From the NCBI RefSeq assembly GCF_030014955.1, contig NZ_JAGRPV010000001.1:1550001-1614000 (forward strand): a stretch of 64,000 nucleotides of DNA. Reading direction: 5' to 3'. A program made the translations under genes and the position numbers. Every line of letters begins with the position of its first letter. Positions within the stretch are counted from its first letter, which is position 1. The notes beneath the pieces are model-generated. The model saw only the letters and a program-made list of their open reading frames with translations, did not search any database and had not been told where the DNA came from. Source of the stretch: Cohnella hashimotonis (lineage in GTDB: Bacteria; Bacillota; Bacilli; Paenibacillales; Paenibacillaceae). Of this stretch, positions 25,576-34,084 are shown in pieces.

Positions 25576-27312
25576 ATGAACAAACGCGTATCCAACAAAA
25601 CGATCGCCTCCACGCTGCTGCTCGCGCTGACGTTCTCGCTGTCGGCCTGCGCCGGCGGCAACAACGAGAGCCAGTCGAGCTCGAGCGCACCCGCCTCAAG
25701 CAGCGCCAGCCCGTCCGCCAGCGCGTCTTCGGCTTCGGCGACCGCCTCCGCTAGCGCGGAGAGCGAAGGCGTTGCGTCATCCGACGCGCCGGGCTGGCAG
25801 GCAGATGCCGCCAAGCCGATCACCTTCGACTGGTACCTGAACTTCTCCTGGTTCCCGAACAAGTGGGGCGTCGATCCGACCTCCCAATACGTCACGAAGA
25901 AGACGGGCGTCAACATCAACTTCATCGTACCGGCGGGCAACGAGAACGAGAAGATGAACACGATGATCGCCTCGGGCAAGCTGCCGGACTTCATCACGCT
26001 CGGCTGGTACGAGGACGCGGTCAAAAAAATGCAGGAGGGAGGGCTCGTACTGCCGCTCAACGAGCTGGCCAAGGAATACGACCCGTATTTCTTCAAGGTC
26101 GCCGACCCCGCGAAGCTGAGCTGGTACACCCAGCCGGACGGCAACGTCTACGGTTATCCGAACGCATCGTCCTCGCCCAAGGACTACGAGACGTACGGTA
26201 CGAATTTTACGTCCAATCAGACGTTCCTCGTGCGCAAGGACATGTACGAAGCGCTGGGCAAGCCGGACATGCGGACGCCGGAAGGCTTCCTCGCCGCCCT
26301 CAAGGCCGCGAAGGAAAAGTACAAGGACGTGAACGGCCAGCCGCTCATCCCGCTCGGCCTGCACGAGTTCACGACGACGGGCAACTATTCGCTGGAAGAT
26401 TATTTGGCCGACTTCCTGGCCATTCCGCGCGACGTCGACGGCAAGCTCAACGACAAGTACGCCCTCGTCGACAACGAAGAATACGTGAAGTGGCTGAAGG
26501 TATTCCGCCAGGCGAACCAGGACGGCCTGCTCGCGAAGGACATCTTTATCGACAAGCGCACGCAGATGGAGGAAAAGATCGCGCAAGGCCGCTACTTCGC
26601 GATGATCTATCAGCGCTCCGACCTGGCCGCACAAGAGAACGTGCTGTACGCCAAGGACCCGAACTCGGTGTATATCGCCGTGGACGGTCCGGCCAACGCG
26701 AAGCTGGATCCGCCGAAGCTGGCCGGTCCTTCGATCTCCGGCTGGACGGTCACGCTCATCTCCAAGGACGTCAAGGACAAAGCGCGCGCCATCAAGTTCC
26801 TCAGCTACCTGATCAGCGAGGAAGGACAGAAAGATCTGTACCTTGGCGAGAAGGGCTTCTCGTACGATACGATCGACGGCAAGGACCAATTCAAGCCGGA
26901 AGCGCTGCAGCTCATGCAGTCCGACCGCACTTCTTTTGACAAAAAATATGGATCGTCGTACACTTTCTGGATGCTGATGGACACGAACATGAACCTGCAA
27001 TGGGCGCCGCCGAGCGTCGAACCGACGAAGCAGATGGAGGACTGGACGCGCGGCAAGACGGTCAGCTATTCGCAGTACGACCTGATCGATCCGCCGGCCA
27101 CGTCTCCGGAGGGCATCTCCAAGACGAAGATCGACACGCTCTGGAGCAAGGCGCTGCCGAAGCTGCTGCTGTCGAAGTCCGACGCGGATTTTGACAAGAT
27201 CCTGCAGCAGTTCAAGGACGACCGCGCCAAGGCCGGCTATGACGCCATGCAGGCGTTCCGCCAGAAGAAGTTCGAAGAGAACGTCAAAAAGCTCGCGGAT
27301 TTCATGAAGTAA
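25576..27312 (+). CDS. extracellular polysaccharide-binding lipoprotein (LplA/YtcQ type)
   Basis: 578 residues. Lipoprotein signal with lipidated C25 (FSLSAC), then a Ser/Ala-rich linker at residues 30-75. The large binding domain, longer than the usual 430 residues, is typical of LplA/YtcQ proteins that bind complex oligosaccharides; examples of family-like sequence are ITFDWYLNFSWFP and NFIVPAGNENEKMNTMIASG. AAAGGGGAAC precedes the ATG. A hairpin just downstream may limit read-through to the kinase gene. Confidence 0.93.
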   Translation: MNKRVSNKTIASTLLLALTFSLSACAGGNNESQSSSSAPASSSASPSASASSASATASASAESEGVASSDAPGWQADAAKPITFDWYLNFSWFPNKWGVDPTSQYVTKKTGVNINFIVPAGNENEKMNTMIASGKLPDFITLGWYEDAVKKMQEGGLVLPLNELAKEYDPYFFKVADPAKLSWYTQPDGNVYGYPNASSSPKDYETYGTNFTSNQTFLVRKDMYEALGKPDMRTPEGFLAALKAAKEKYKDVNGQPLIPLGLHEFTTTGNYSLEDYLADFLAIPRDVDGKLNDKYALVDNEEYVKWLKVFRQANQDGLLAKDIFIDKRTQMEEKIAQGRYFAMIYQRSDLAAQENVLYAKDPNSVYIAVDGPANAKLDPPKLAGPSISGWTVTLISKDVKDKARAIKFLSYLISEEGQKDLYLGEKGFSYDTIDGKDQFKPEALQLMQSDRTSFDKKYGSSYTFWMLMDTNMNLQWAPPSVEPTKQMEDWTRGKTVSYSQYDLIDPPATSPEGISKTKIDTLWSKALPKLLLSKSDADFDKILQQFKDDRAKAGYDAMQAFRQKKFEENVKKLADFMK

Positions 27313-27322
27313 GGCTTTGACC

Positions 27323-27359
27323 AAGGACTGTCGCCCCTTTCGGGACGGCATGTCCTTTT
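27323..27359 (+). terminator. hairpin between binding-protein and kinase genes (possible attenuator)
   Basis: AAGGAC pairs with GTCCTT, with an inner CCC-TTTC-GGG stem and mismatches between, followed by TTTTGGAG. It can reduce transcription from the highly expressed binding-protein gene into the regulatory genes. Confidence 0.5.
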
Positions 27360-27408
27360 GGAGTTTTTCGGGCGAAGCTTAGAATACGACGGCAACGGAA
27401 GTGACGGC

Positions 27409-29304
27409 ATGCGGATGCGGACATGGTGGAAAAAAACGGTGCGAAGGCTGGTCGAGCGGCAGGAGCAATGGTCGCTGCAGACGCGGCTGATCCTGGCGTA
27501 CGTGATCATCCTGCTCATTCCGAGCGTCCTGATCTCGCTGCTGCTGTTCAGGCAGTTCGCGGGCAGCGCGATCGACGAGATGGAGCGGAAAAACGAAAAC
27601 ACGCTCGAGATCGAGCGGCTTAATATCGACAACAACATCGAGACGATCAGGCGCGCGGCCGACCTCAGCCTGGCGGACCAGGAGGTACTCGATTACATCT
27701 CCCGGTCGACGGATCCGGATACCGCCGAGTTGATCGACTTCAGCACGACGGTCGTTCCGGCGCTCGGCCGGCTTCAGTCCAACAATCCGAATATCGCGCA
27801 CATCCGCATCTATTTCGACAACAAGCGGATCAACGAGATCTATCCGGTATTCGCGGACGAAGAGCGGGTCGCGAAGGAGCCGTGGTTCGGCCGCCTGACC
27901 GCTTTGGAGAACCGAACCGCGTGGAGCTTGACGCCGAACGACCCGGATCCGTTCAAGATGATATTCGAGAACGCGCCAGCCGGTCAGCCGAAGGTCGCTT
28001 TTCTGAAGGAGATCATGTACCCGCTGGGCGTTCACGCCGGCATACTCGAGGTCGACATGCTGATGTCCAGCTTCTTCCCCAAGACGTTCGGCAGCAGTGC
28101 AGACGACATGTCCCAGCTGGTCATCTCGGATTCGCAGGGACATCTGTACTACAACCCGCAGCAGAAACTGCTGGCGGCAACCGGCGTGTCGCCGGAAGAG
28201 CTCGCCGACGCGCTGAATCCGGGGGTGCGGCAGCAACCGGCGAGCTTCCGCCTGACGCTTGGGGGCCAACCGTTCCTGGCCGTCTCCCGCGAGATCGAGC
28301 CGCTGGGCGCCCGGATGATCAATGTTGTCTCGCTGCAGCGTGTGCTGGACAGCGCGAGGCAGACGCGCGACCGCCTTATCGCAGCCAACGTCATCCTGAT
28401 CGCGATTCTGAGCATCGCGACGTATGCGCTCAATTCGTTTATTTTGAAAAGGCTGCACATGCTGACCGATTCGATGAAGCGGGTTCGCCAGGGCGACTTC
28501 GGATTCGACCTGACGGTCCGCGGGGGCGGCGAGGTCGGCGAGCTGGCCCATCATTTCCGCAAGATGCTGCGCAAGATCAACGAGCTGATCGCGGATGCGG
28601 TGAACAAGAAGGCCGCGTCCAAGGAAACCGAGCTGCGGTCGCTCAAGAACCAGATCGATTCGCACTTCCTGTACAATACGCTCGAAAATATCAAGATGAT
28701 GGCGGAGGTGGAGGGCCAATATCCGATCTCGGACGCGCTCACCTCGCTGGGCGGTCTGATGCGCTACAACCTCAAGTGGACGAGCGAATACGTCCGGCTG
28801 CGCGACGAGATCGCGCATATCACCAATTATATCGCCATCATGAACATCCGATACGAGAACAGAATCCGTCTCGCGCTCGACATCCCGGCCGCCCTGCTCG
28901 ACCAGGAGCTGCTCAAGATGTCGCTGCAGCCGATCGTGGAAAACGCGGTTAAGCACGGGCTCCGCGCGTCGTCCATGGAGGCGCTGACGATCCGCATCGA
29001 GGCGGAGGCGCGCGAGGGGACGCTGCTGCTCGCCGTTCGCGACGACGGACGCGGCATGCCGGCGGACCGCGTCGCGCAGCTCAACCGGTCGATCGCTCTC
29101 GAGGCGCCGGAATCTCCCGGCGCAGCGGCGGCCGGAGCGGACGCCGGGCGAGAAGGGGGCGGCATCGGACTACGCAATGTCCATCAGCGCATCCAGCTTT
29201 ATTACGGCAAGGAGTACGGCCTCGCGGCCGAAAGCGAGGAAAGCGCTTATACGCGCGTCGTCATACGGATTCCATACTTTATTTTGACGGGAGGCGCAGG
29301 CTGA
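27409..29304 (+). CDS. YesM-type sensor histidine kinase
   Basis: About 631 residues from ATG 27409 (CGGAAG 8 nt upstream); the frame extends to a TTG at 27358 inside the preceding hairpin. Helix 1 (LILAYVIILLIPSVLISLLL), extracellular sensor domain of about 270 residues, helix 2 (VILIAILSIATYALNSFIL), HAMP, His_kinase domain with H419 in QIDSHFLYNTLENIK, and a GHKL ATPase domain ending with GIGLRNVHQRIQLYYG. A charged Ala/Gly-rich insertion (APESPGAAAAGADAG) sits in the ATP-lid region. It shares one base with the response-regulator start (TGATG), so the two are translationally coupled. Confidence 0.93.
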   Translation: MRMRTWWKKTVRRLVERQEQWSLQTRLILAYVIILLIPSVLISLLLFRQFAGSAIDEMERKNENTLEIERLNIDNNIETIRRAADLSLADQEVLDYISRSTDPDTAELIDFSTTVVPALGRLQSNNPNIAHIRIYFDNKRINEIYPVFADEERVAKEPWFGRLTALENRTAWSLTPNDPDPFKMIFENAPAGQPKVAFLKEIMYPLGVHAGILEVDMLMSSFFPKTFGSSADDMSQLVISDSQGHLYYNPQQKLLAATGVSPEELADALNPGVRQQPASFRLTLGGQPFLAVSREIEPLGARMINVVSLQRVLDSARQTRDRLIAANVILIAILSIATYALNSFILKRLHMLTDSMKRVRQGDFGFDLTVRGGGEVGELAHHFRKMLRKINELIADAVNKKAASKETELRSLKNQIDSHFLYNTLENIKMMAEVEGQYPISDALTSLGGLMRYNLKWTSEYVRLRDEIAHITNYIAIMNIRYENRIRLALDIPAALLDQELLKMSLQPIVENAVKHGLRASSMEALTIRIEAEAREGTLLLAVRDDGRGMPADRVAQLNRSIALEAPESPGAAAAGADAGREGGGIGLRNVHQRIQLYYGKEYGLAAESEESAYTRVVIRIPYFILTGGAG

Positions 29305-30884
29305 TGCGAACGCTGCTCATCGTCGACGACGAGAAAAACATACGCGCGGGTCTGAAGGCCATGATCGAGCGCCAGTACCGGGACCGGTACGACGTGTCGC
29401 TGGCCGCCGACGGGACGGAGGCGCTGGACGTCATCCGGGACGGACGGATCGACATCCTGATTACGGACATTCGCATGCCGGAGATGGACGGCCTGGCGCT
29501 CATCCGGCATGTCGCGGAGCTGTCCCCGAATACCGCCGTCATCATCCTGAGCGGCCACGACGACTTCCAGTATGCGAAGGAAGCGATCAAATTCCACGTG
29601 CGGGAGTATTTGCTGAAGCCGATTGTCCGGGAAGAGATGTACGGCATTCTGGACAGGGTGGAGGCGGAGCTCGGCCGCGCCGAGGAAGCAGAGAGCCGGC
29701 TCGACGAAGCCGACCGGGTTCGCGAGGAGCTGCGGACGGCCCAGCTGCACTATATATTCGTGCACCCCGCCATCGATCCGGCTGACGCCGCGGAGCGCTG
29801 CAGGTCCGCGGGGCTGGAGCGTCTGGAGACGGCTTACCGGGTCGGCGCGCTTAGGTTCGCCGGCGACCGCGGGCAAAATGTGCTCGCGCAGGAGTTTCTT
29901 GCGCGCGGCGCGGAAGGGCGCGCGACCTTCCATCTGGAGGATCAGGACGGTTACCTGATCGTATTGACCGACGAGGCGGCGCTGTTCGACAGACTTATGC
30001 GGCATTTGAAGGACAAGAGCGTCTCCTCCGCCTACCATATCGGGCTGAGCCGCATGAAGGAGCGGCTTGAGGATGTTCGCGCCGGCTATGCCGAGGCCCG
30101 GCGCGCCGCGGGCTACAGCCTGCTGCAGCCGCGCTGCAGCTCGTCGATCATTCGCTACGAGAGCGTTATGGACCGGACGGACGCTCCTGAGCTGCCGGTC
30201 GACGACGTCCGCAGGCTCGCCAATATGCTCGGAACGGACCGCGAAGCGGATATGAAGGCGATTTTGGTGCGCTTGTTCGATCTGAAAAAGACTTCGGAGG
30301 TGTCGCTCGACTATTTGGAGCGTCTCAGCAAGCTGCTGAACGAGACGGTATTCGACGACGTATTCCGCACGTACGGCGAAGCGTCGCTGGAAATTTTGCG
30401 TCTGTATAAGCGTGTGGGCAGCATCTATCGTTTCTCGGACATCCACGAATATTTTCACGAGGCCGAAAATCTGCTGTTCCGGCTGAACGATTACGTCCGG
30501 ACGGTCCGCTCCACGCTCGGGGATAACCGGGAGATGCGGAAGGCCGTTGCTTATATCGAAGCGCATTATGCCGAAGACCTGAACATGGCCACGGTGTCCA
30601 ATCACGTATCGCTCAATTATTCGTACTTCAGCGAGCTGTTCAAGGAATACACGGGGCAGAGCTTCGTCTCGTACGTCAAAGCCGTGCGCATCGAGAAGGC
30701 CAAGGCGCTGCTCGCGCGTACGGACGCCAAAATATACGAGATCGGCCAAAGCGTCGGCTTCGAAAACGCGAAGCAGTTCAACCGCGTCTTCCGGGAGCTG
30801 GAGGGCGTCCCGGCGTCGGAATATCGCGTGAGGCGGCAGGGGGCGGGCCACCTTGCGGGGGAGCTGGATACCTCCGACACGTAA
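29304..30884 (+). CDS. YesN-type response regulator with AraC DNA-binding domain
   Basis: 526 residues. Receiver domain with D8/D9, phosphoacceptor D55 (LITDIRMPEMDG), and K105 (YLLKPIV). A coiled-coil-like stretch (EAELGRAEEAESRLDEADRV) follows at about 118-145. Two AraC HTH units lie at the C-terminus (NMATVSNHVSLNYSYFSELF; IYEIGQSVGFENAKQFNRVF). It is the cognate regulator of the kinase encoded just upstream and probably controls the transporter operon starting at 23598. Confidence 0.93.
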   Translation: MRTLLIVDDEKNIRAGLKAMIERQYRDRYDVSLAADGTEALDVIRDGRIDILITDIRMPEMDGLALIRHVAELSPNTAVIILSGHDDFQYAKEAIKFHVREYLLKPIVREEMYGILDRVEAELGRAEEAESRLDEADRVREELRTAQLHYIFVHPAIDPADAAERCRSAGLERLETAYRVGALRFAGDRGQNVLAQEFLARGAEGRATFHLEDQDGYLIVLTDEAALFDRLMRHLKDKSVSSAYHIGLSRMKERLEDVRAGYAEARRAAGYSLLQPRCSSSIIRYESVMDRTDAPELPVDDVRRLANMLGTDREADMKAILVRLFDLKKTSEVSLDYLERLSKLLNETVFDDVFRTYGEASLEILRLYKRVGSIYRFSDIHEYFHEAENLLFRLNDYVRTVRSTLGDNREMRKAVAYIEAHYAEDLNMATVSNHVSLNYSYFSELFKEYTGQSFVSYVKAVRIEKAKALLARTDAKIYEIGQSVGFENAKQFNRVFRELEGVPASEYRVRRQGAGHLAGELDTSDT

Positions 30885-30973
30885 AACAAGCTTTTTCCCC
30901 GCTCGATATGACCGATTCCATTTTTTGTCGCAGGAATACGATGATCGTATCCTAAGACAAGGAAGTGATTGAA

Positions 30974-31348
30974 TTGGCCAATCGAAATGTACGCCTCGCA
31001 CTCTGGTCCGGCACCAACTTTACGGGCCGCCGCATCGTTTTCCGGCGCGGAGGCGTGGCGGTTCGGGACCTGGGGGCATTCCGGTTTAACAACATTTTGT
31101 CGAGCTTTCGGCTCAACAATGTCGTGCAAAGCGCCCAAGTCACGCTTGTGCTGTTTTCCCAAACGAACTTCCGCGGCTCGTTCCGCGTGTTCCGCGGGAG
31201 CCAGAGCGTAGCGAATCTGGGAAGCTTTAATTTCAACAACGTCACGTCTTCGTTCGTCCTGGTCGGGCGCAGACTGACGAACGAAGAGATCGCCCGCATA
31301 CAAAGTACGGGCACTCCGCCGCGCGACGTGCTCGTCATCAGGCAATAA
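30974..31348 (+). CDS. small beta/gamma-crystallin-like protein
   Basis: About 124 residues from TTG 30974, chosen because GGAAG lies 8 nt upstream; GTG at 30965 is too close to it. Two Greek-key-like repeats are visible: LALWSGTNFTGRRIVF...LGAFRFNNILSSF and LVLFSQTNFRGSFRVF...LGSFNFNNVTSSF. The F-x-G and N(N/D)-x-x-SS elements are the beta/gamma-crystallin fold and Ca2+-binding pattern. No signal peptide is seen. It stands alone, with a terminator downstream. Similar small crystallin-like proteins occur in spore-formers, but the role here is not known. Confidence 0.6.
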   Translation: MANRNVRLALWSGTNFTGRRIVFRRGGVAVRDLGAFRFNNILSSFRLNNVVQSAQVTLVLFSQTNFRGSFRVFRGSQSVANLGSFNFNNVTSSFVLVGRRLTNEEIARIQSTGTPPRDVLVIRQ

Positions 31349-31411
31349 AGGATTCGCAGCCGAGCTCTTACTAGACAAGCTGCACCGCCGCAAACGAATC
31401 GAAATGACATG

Positions 31412-31442
31412 ACCGTCAGGGCGATATCCCTGGCGGTTTTTT
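31412..31442 (+). terminator. rho-independent terminator after the crystallin-like gene
   Basis: ACCGTCAGGG pairs with CCCTGGCGGT around CGATAT and runs into TTTTTTC. The first 15 bases (ACCGTCAGGGCGATA) recur in a hairpin at 39.76 kb. Confidence 0.85.
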
Positions 31443-31595
31443 CGGTTTATTCGCCCCGTTGCCCGAAAGTTTATTTTTTTTTAATCTTTTCCTTATTTCC
31501 GGTTTATTTTCGTTTTCAGGCGATTTAGAATTGGCCGCTAATATGAATTCAGGCGGCCGACGAAGCCGCGAATCGGAATCAGGAGGTCATGAAGG

Positions 31596-32510
31596 ATGAA
31601 AAAGAAATTGGCGATGGTAGGAGCGGGGCTGACGATCGGGAGCGCGCTGCTGGTAACGTCGGCGTTTGCGGACATCGGGGGCGCGGGCGGCGGCTACGAG
31701 GCGTATAAGACGGCGATCAAAACGACCGCGGCGACGGAGAACGCGACGCAGCATTACGTCCTCTCGGTGAAGGATAACGGCCAGGAGCTGCTGAACGTCA
31801 ACGGGACGCTGAAGGAAAGCAAGGCCGCACGGGGCGTTAGCGGCAGCGCAGAGATCGCGACGGGCGCGGCGTCCGAACAGCTCGAATTTTACCATCAGGA
31901 CGGTACGACGATCTTCAAGTCCGGCAGCAGCGACACGTACAACGTGGCGACAGAGACGGACGAATCGGATCGCACCGAAGGCCATGACTGGGGTCCCGAG
32001 GATCCCGCCGTTGGGCAAGGGCTGGAGAAGCTGGCCGACGCGCTCGTCGGCAATCTGAAAAATAACGTAAACCTGAGCGGCGGAACGGGCGGCGCGCAAG
32101 CGATCGACATGACGCTGAAGGGGTCGCAAATCCCGGCGACGTTTAACGTGATCGGCTCGCTCGTCGTGAAGGAAGCGCTGAGCGCGGAGAACGCGCATCG
32201 GGAGTCGGCCTTGAAGGATACGGGCGTCGTCGGTATCGATCTCTCCCGCCTGGACGCGAAGCTGCCCCGGTTGACGCAGGACGTGAACATCGACGAGGTC
32301 TCGCTGCACGCCGAGATCGACGCGAATCACTTTATCGTCCATCAGGTCGTCGAACTCGCGGTCACGGGCAAGGATGAAGCGGGCGCATCGCGTCGCCTGA
32401 CCGTCAGCGCGGATATCGATACCTGGGACGTGAACGCCACGACGCCGGATACCTTGGACCTGGCCGGCAAGAAGATCAACAAGATCGAAGCCGACAAGCT
32501 TCAAGACTAA
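31596..32510 (+). CDS. secreted protein of unknown function, first gene of ABC/two-component operon
   Basis: 304 residues. Sec signal peptide MKKKLAMVGAGLTIGSALLV with AFA cleavage site near residue 27. The mature protein has alternating beta-strand-like sequence (HYVLSVKDNGQELLNVNG) and a late strand region HFIVHQVVELAVTGKDEAG, suggesting a beta-sheet sensor or carrier such as the LolA-like fold; I do not recognise a named family. AGGAGGTCATGA precedes the ATG. It is followed by ABC ATPase, permease, kinase and regulator genes, so it may be a secreted substrate or sensor component of that module. Confidence 0.7.
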   Translation: MKKKLAMVGAGLTIGSALLVTSAFADIGGAGGGYEAYKTAIKTTAATENATQHYVLSVKDNGQELLNVNGTLKESKAARGVSGSAEIATGAASEQLEFYHQDGTTIFKSGSSDTYNVATETDESDRTEGHDWGPEDPAVGQGLEKLADALVGNLKNNVNLSGGTGGAQAIDMTLKGSQIPATFNVIGSLVVKEALSAENAHRESALKDTGVVGIDLSRLDAKLPRLTQDVNIDEVSLHAEIDANHFIVHQVVELAVTGKDEAGASRRLTVSADIDTWDVNATTPDTLDLAGKKINKIEADKLQD

Positions 32511-32582
32511 CTGGCGAATGACATCCGGAAAAAGGGAGCGGCCTGGCGGCCGCTCTGCCGCTTCACTAAGAGGAGGGAGATT

Positions 32583-33350
32583 ATGTCGGAAGCCGCGGTG
32601 CTGGACATACAAGGGCTAACGAAACGCTATAGAAACAATCGGGGCGTAAGCGAGGTCGCGCTCCAGGTAAACAGAGGCGACGTCTACGGCTTCTTCGGCC
32701 CGAACGGCGCCGGCAAGTCCACGGTCATGAAGATCGCCGCCGGCTTGGTCCGCGCGGATCGCGGAAGCGTCCGGCTGTTCGGATTCGATATCGCCGAGGA
32801 CTACGAGCGCGCCATGCGCCGCGTCGGCGTGCTGATCGAGAAAGCCGAAGCCTTCGAATACATGAGCGCCTACAAAAATCTGGAGCTGGCCGCAAGGCTG
32901 TATCCGGAGCTGCCGAGGACGCGGATCGACGAGGTGCTCGAGCTGACCGGACTGTCGGCGAGCAAGCGGGAGAAGGTCGGCCATTTTTCGCTCGGCATGA
33001 AGCAGCGGCTGGGGATTGCGTCGGCGTTGATCGGCCGGCCTGAGCTGCTCATCCTGGACGAACCGACCAACGGGCTGGATATCGAAGCGACGGTCGACCT
33101 GCGGGAGCTGATCGGACGGCTTGCGAGCGAGGAACGAATCACCTTTTTCCTGTCCAGCCACCTGATCTCGGAGATGGAGTCGATCTGCAACCGGATCGGC
33201 ATCATTCAGGAAGGCCGGATCATTCGGGAAGGCAGCTTGACGTCGCTGAAGCAAGCTTCGGGCCAGTCGCTGGAGAGCTACTATATCAGTCAGATTCGGT
33301 CGGAAAAAGGAGGAGAGACGAATGGAGCTGCTCAAGCGATCGACCGTTAA
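32583..33350 (+). CDS. ABC transporter ATP-binding protein
   Basis: 255 residues with Walker A GPNGAGKST (39-47), signature FSLGMKQRLG, Walker B LLILDEPTNGLD and H-loop SSHLISEME. This is the BcrA/YtrB/CcmA group that works with ABC-2-type permeases, usually in antibiotic resistance or envelope stress. AAGAGGAGGGAG precedes the ATG. It overlaps the downstream permease gene by 29 bp. Confidence 0.95.
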   Translation: MSEAAVLDIQGLTKRYRNNRGVSEVALQVNRGDVYGFFGPNGAGKSTVMKIAAGLVRADRGSVRLFGFDIAEDYERAMRRVGVLIEKAEAFEYMSAYKNLELAARLYPELPRTRIDEVLELTGLSASKREKVGHFSLGMKQRLGIASALIGRPELLILDEPTNGLDIEATVDLRELIGRLASEERITFFLSSHLISEMESICNRIGIIQEGRIIREGSLTSLKQASGQSLESYYISQIRSEKGGETNGAAQAIDR

Positions 33351-34074
33351 TGAGCTGATGAAGCTGTATGCGAGAAAAAAAACGATCTGGCTGCTGTTGG
33401 TCGCCTTGCTCTTGCCCTTCGCAGGCCTGCCTGTCGTCCGGCAGTTGCAGAACGGATTGGGCGTCGCGGGTATCGCAAGCGATCAGTATGCCGTCACGAT
33501 CCTGAACGCCATGACGCTGTTCGTGCTGCCGCTGCTGATCTTCATGACCGCGTCCGATATGGTATCCGGCGAGATCGGCGACAAGACGATCCGATCCGTG
33601 CTGTCCCGCCCGGTGAGCCGGTCCAAGATCTATGCCGCGAAGCTGCTCGCGCTGTTCGTTCATACCGCCGGACTGCTGCTGCTTGTTTTCGTCGCATCGG
33701 AGGCCGCGGCCTTCCTGCTGCCGGACGCCGGAATAGCGGCGGGGGGACTGGCCGAAGCCGCCGTCGCCTATGCGGCGTCCGCTCTCCCCTTGTTCGTGCT
33801 GTGCACGGCGGCGGCATGGGTATCGCTCGGCTTCAAAAACGCGAGCGGCGCGCTGACGGTATGCATCCTGCTGTACGCGGCCGCCAAGGGGCTGGCGCTC
33901 GTTTTCCCCGACTACATGGTCTTTTCGCCCGTCACGTACATGAATTGGCATCAGCTCTGGCTGGGCGGTTCGATCCCCGCAGGGAGAATATTCGCGATTC
34001 TCAGCCTCCTTGTCGGTTGCGGTATGGTATTCTATACAACGGGCTATTACTTTTTCGATAAAAAAGAAGCGTAG
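33322..34074 (+). CDS. ABC-2 type permease
   Basis: 250 residues with six hydrophobic segments (IWLLLVALLLPFAGLPVV, LFVLPLLIFMTASDMV, and so on to FAILSLLVGCGMVFYTTGYY). ABC-2 permeases often carry the SGEIGDKTIRSVLSRPVSR element seen here at residues 84-102. It starts inside the end of the ATPase gene and is followed 10 bp later by the kinase gene. Together with the ATPase it forms an exporter of unknown substrate, plausibly a peptide antibiotic or envelope component. Confidence 0.9.
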   Translation: MELLKRSTVNELMKLYARKKTIWLLLVALLLPFAGLPVVRQLQNGLGVAGIASDQYAVTILNAMTLFVLPLLIFMTASDMVSGEIGDKTIRSVLSRPVSRSKIYAAKLLALFVHTAGLLLLVFVASEAAAFLLPDAGIAAGGLAEAAVAYAASALPLFVLCTAAAWVSLGFKNASGALTVCILLYAAAKGLALVFPDYMVFSPVTYMNWHQLWLGGSIPAGRIFAILSLLVGCGMVFYTTGYYFFDKKEA

Positions 34075-34084
34075 GAGAATGCAT

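Noticed and set aside
29247..31001. 584-codon minus-strand frame opposite the response regulator
   Set aside because: No family motifs, while the opposite strand has a complete receiver and AraC domain.
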